8,513 bases of DNA, taken from an uncultured Actinomycetes bacterium. GTDB lineage: Bacteria; Actinomycetota; Thermoleophilia; Solirubrobacterales; Solirubrobacteraceae. Both the position numbers and the translations under genes were made by a program. The stretch covers positions 1-8,513 of the forward strand of contig CALAQT010000350.1 of assembly GCA_937888775.1 (NCBI GenBank), in the 5' to 3' direction. Below, piece by piece: positions 6,727 through 8,513 of the stretch (positions are counted from its first letter, which is position 1; each line of letters begins with the position of its first letter). The notes under the pieces are model-generated. The model was not told the origin of the DNA, did no database searches, and saw only the letters and a list, made by a program, of their open reading frames with translations.

Positions 6727-6760
6727 GCCCCATGAACGTGCGACCGCTAGACTCCCATCT

Positions 6761-6785
6761 AAATCCGATCACCACGCTAGGTTTT
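6761..6785. promoter_or_regulatory. second IscR type-2-like operator, before Rieske-sufB
   Basis: The sequence reads AAAT-CC-N13-GG-TTTT. The 13-base spacing between CC and GG and the four A/T bases on each side are the same as in the site at 3775-3799. Both sites also share an A two bases after CC and TA directly before GG. This copy overlaps the TAGGTT -10 box at 6778-6783, so a bound regulator would block the promoter. It suggests that one regulator controls both suf units. Confidence 0.52.
6778..6783 (+). promoter_or_regulatory. -10 box of the Rieske-sufB unit
   Basis: TAGGTT ends 10 nt before the GTG at 6794, in the 67-bp gap after sufU. The surrounding TAGGTTTTAC differs by one base from TAGGATTTAC at the regulator promoter. 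No Shine-Dalgarno lies at a usual distance from the GTG, which supports a leaderless or near-leaderless transcript. A -35 hexamer is not evident. Confidence 0.42.
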
Positions 6786-6793
6786 ACACGACC

Positions 6794-7111
6794 GTGCCCC
6801 CAGTAATCGACGTCTGCCCCCTCAGTGAGCTCCCACCCGGCGAGAAGCGCCTGGTCGAATGGGAGGATCTGGAGATCGGCGTGTTCAACTGCGCCGGCAC
6901 GGTCTACGCGATCGAGGACCGTTGCTCGCACGACAACGGTCCGCTGATCGAGGGCGAGTTCGACGAGCAGGCGTGCACGATCGAATGCCCTCGACACGGC
7001 TCGCTGTTTGACATCGCGACCGGCAAGCCGAAGACCCTGCCCGCGTACGTTCCCGTAGAGGCATTCACCGTCATCATCGAAGCAGACACCATCAAGCTGG
7101 AGGTGGAGTAG
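6794..7111 (+). CDS. Rieske-type [2Fe-2S] ferredoxin
   Basis: A 105-residue soluble single-domain Rieske protein, of the kind that serves as ferredoxin for non-heme oxygenases. The cluster ligands are C44 and H46 (CSHDNGP) and C65 and H68 (CPRHGSLFD), two cysteines and two histidines. The stretch between H46 and C65 is 18 residues, slightly longer than the common 15-17, and an extra cysteine (C61) lies four residues before C65. The fold is otherwise complete, from the [14 protein letters not shown] strand to the closing strand near 95-105. There is no signal or membrane segment. The GTG start gives the N-terminus [10 protein letters not shown]; no ATG start is available nearby. Its stop overlaps the sufB start by one base, so the two are co-translated. 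Such genes are often found inside actinobacterial suf operons. A role in supplying electrons for cluster assembly is likely but unproven; it could simply be a client. Confidence 0.92.
   Translation: MPPVIDVCPLSELPPGEKRLVEWEDLEIGVFNCAGTVYAIEDRCSHDNGPLIEGEFDEQACTIECPRHGSLFDIATGKPKTLPAYVPVEAFTVIIEADTIKLEVE
7099..7103 (+). promoter_or_regulatory. ribosome binding site of sufB
   Basis: GGAGG lies within the end of the Rieske gene, 7 nt before GTG 7111. It is the best Shine-Dalgarno in the suf region and decides the GTG as the sufB start. It contrasts with the apparently SD-free first genes of both units. Confidence 0.8.
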
Positions 7112-8513
7112 TGGCTACTCCCGACACCCTGAGCACCGAGGCGCCGGTCCTGACCGAGAACGAGCAGTTGGCGAACATCAACGCCGACTACACCGAGCGC
7201 TACGGCTTCCACGATGCCGAGAACTACCTGTACAAGGCGCCTAAGGGCCTTACGCGCGAGCTCGTGGCGAAGATCTCGGAGTTCAAATCCGAGCCGCAGT
7301 GGATGCGCGACTTCCGTCTCAAGGCGCTCGATTACTTCCTGGCGCGCCCGATGCCCACCTGGGGCTCGCCGATGCTGGCCGAGGTCGACTTCGACGACAT
7401 CCATTACTTCGTGCGCGCCTCCGAGCGCGCCGAGCGCTCATGGGACGACGTGCCCGAAGACGTCAAGAAGACCTTTGACCGGCTCGGTATCCCCGAGGCC
7501 GAGCGCAAGTTCCTCTCCGGGGTGGGCGCCCAGTACGAATCGGAGGTCGTCTACCACCAGGTCCACGAGGACCTCGCCAAGCAGGGCGTGATCTTCCTCG
7601 ACATGGACTCCGCGCTGCGCGACCACGAGGAGATCGTGCGCGAGTACTTCGCCACGATCATCCCGCCCAACGACAACAAGCTGGCCGCGCTCAATAGCGC
7701 CGTCTGGTCGGGTGGGTCGTTCGTCTACGTGCCTCCCGGCGTGCACGTCGAGATGCCGCTGCAGGCCTACTTCCGCATCAACACCGAGTCGATGGGCCAG
7801 TTCGAGCGGACCCTGATCATCGCCGACGAGGGATCCTACGTGCACTACGTCGAGGGCTGCACGGCGCCGACCTACAGCTCATCCTCGCTTCATTCGGCGG
7901 TGGTCGAGCTGATCGCCAAGCCGGGTGCGCGGATCCGTTACACGACCGTGCAGAACTGGTCGACCAACGTGTTCAACCTGGTCACCAAGCGCGCGGTCGC
8001 CGAGCGCGACGCGACCGTGGAGTGGGTCGACTGCAACCTCGGCTCCAAGCTGACGATGAAGTACCCGAGCGTCTACCTGATGGGTGAGCGCGCCCACGGC
8101 GAGATCCTCTCGATCGCCTTCGCGGGCAAGGACCAGCATCAGGACGCGGGCGGCAAGATCGTCCACGCCGCTCCCAACACCACCTCGAACATCTTCGCCA
8201 AGTCGATCTGCAAGGACGGCGGGCGTGGTTCCTACCGGGGCCTGCTGGAGATCGCCAAGGGCGCTCACGGCTCCCGTTCCAAGGTCGTCTGCGACGCGCT
8301 GCTGCTCGACGAGCACTCGCGCTCTGACACCTACCCGACGATCAGGATCGGCGAGGACGACGTCAACGTCGGCCACGAGGCCACGGTCTCGAAGGTCGGC
8401 GACGACCAGCTCTTCTACCTGATGTCGCATGGCATCCCGGAGGACGAGGCATCCAAGTTGATCGTCAACGGATTCATCGAGCCGATCACCAAGGAGCTCC
8501 CGATGGAGTACGC
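7111..8513 (+). CDS. sufB: SufB, Fe-S cluster scaffold protein (3' end outside window)
   Basis: The open frame gives 467 complete codons and runs off the window. By the position of ITKELPMEY it lacks only a short C-terminal tail (roughly 20 residues in homologues of about 465-495 aa). SufB forms the SufBC2D complex, on which the nascent Fe-S cluster is built before transfer to targets. It is SufB rather than SufD: YVEGC places C250 opposite E. coli C254, KVVCDALLL places C394 opposite the essential C405, and [10 protein letters not shown] gives H423 and E424 of the cluster site region. [16 protein letters not shown] and [10 protein letters not shown] are further SufB signatures. The start is GTG at 7111, overlapping the Rieske stop by one base (TAGTG), with a strong GGAGG. 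It is separated from sufC by sufS, sufU and the Rieske gene; sufD is not in the window and may follow. Confidence 0.97.
   Translation, partial: MATPDTLSTEAPVLTENEQLANINADYTERYGFHDAENYLYKAPKGLTRELVAKISEFKSEPQWMRDFRLKALDYFLARPMPTWGSPMLAEVDFDDIHYFVRASERAERSWDDVPEDVKKTFDRLGIPEAERKFLSGVGAQYESEVVYHQVHEDLAKQGVIFLDMDSALRDHEEIVREYFATIIPPNDNKLAALNSAVWSGGSFVYVPPGVHVEMPLQAYFRINTESMGQFERTLIIADEGSYVHYVEGCTAPTYSSSSLHSAVVELIAKPGARIRYTTVQNWSTNVFNLVTKRAVAERDATVEWVDCNLGSKLTMKYPSVYLMGERAHGEILSIAFAGKDQHQDAGGKIVHAAPNTTSNIFAKSICKDGGRGSYRGLLEIAKGAHGSRSKVVCDALLLDEHSRSDTYPTIRIGEDDVNVGHEATVSKVGDDQLFYLMSHGIPEDEASKLIVNGFIEPITKELPMEY

Overview
This is a GC-rich window of dense bacterial coding sequence. The gene set is a SUF Fe-S assembly locus with SufU, an IscR-like Rrf2 regulator and a Rieske ferredoxin, plus an RNase D whose C-terminal half looks actinobacterial. 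This points to an actinobacterium, perhaps a Thermoleophilia-like lineage. The phylum is a fairly firm inference; the class is a guess. I see no phage, IS element, CRISPR array, tRNA or rRNA.

Layout. Bases 1-119 hold no gene, only short inverted repeats and a weak terminator candidate for the first gene. On the minus strand, 120-1922 encodes an M3-family oligoendopeptidase (PepF type). Divergent from it across 77 bp, 2000-2476 (+) encodes a small lipoprotein of unknown function. It converges on a minus-strand RNase D gene (2518-3735), whose start codon region has been duplicated in tandem (7 codons).

The right-hand half is the Fe-S locus, all on the plus strand: an Rrf2/IscR-like regulator (3806-4267), sufC (4290-5057), sufS (5058-6290) and sufU (6301-6726). 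After a 67-bp gap come a Rieske [2Fe-2S] ferredoxin (6794-7111) and sufB (7111 to the window edge, missing only its C-terminal tail). No sufD is seen; it may lie downstream of sufB. SufS removes sulfur from cysteine, SufU accepts and relays it, SufB (with SufC and normally SufD) is the scaffold on which the cluster is built, and SufC supplies ATPase activity. The Rieske protein is a plausible electron donor or client.

Main new observation: the two plus-strand gaps in the suf locus (before the regulator gene, and between sufU and the Rieske gene) each carry one AT-rich quasi-palindrome, WWWW-CC-N13-GG-WWWW. Each overlaps a likely -10 box placed 8-10 nt before the start codon. The form resembles the type-2 site of E. 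coli IscR, and the regulator keeps the IscR recognition-helix glutamate (E43). This suggests one Fe-S-sensing regulator controlling two transcription units, itself-sufCSU and Rieske-sufB, both possibly leaderless or nearly so. SufU also lacks most of the insertion that marks the Bacillus/Mycobacterium type. I do not see a wholly undescribed system; the interest lies in the regulatory architecture and in variant features of known Fe-S proteins.
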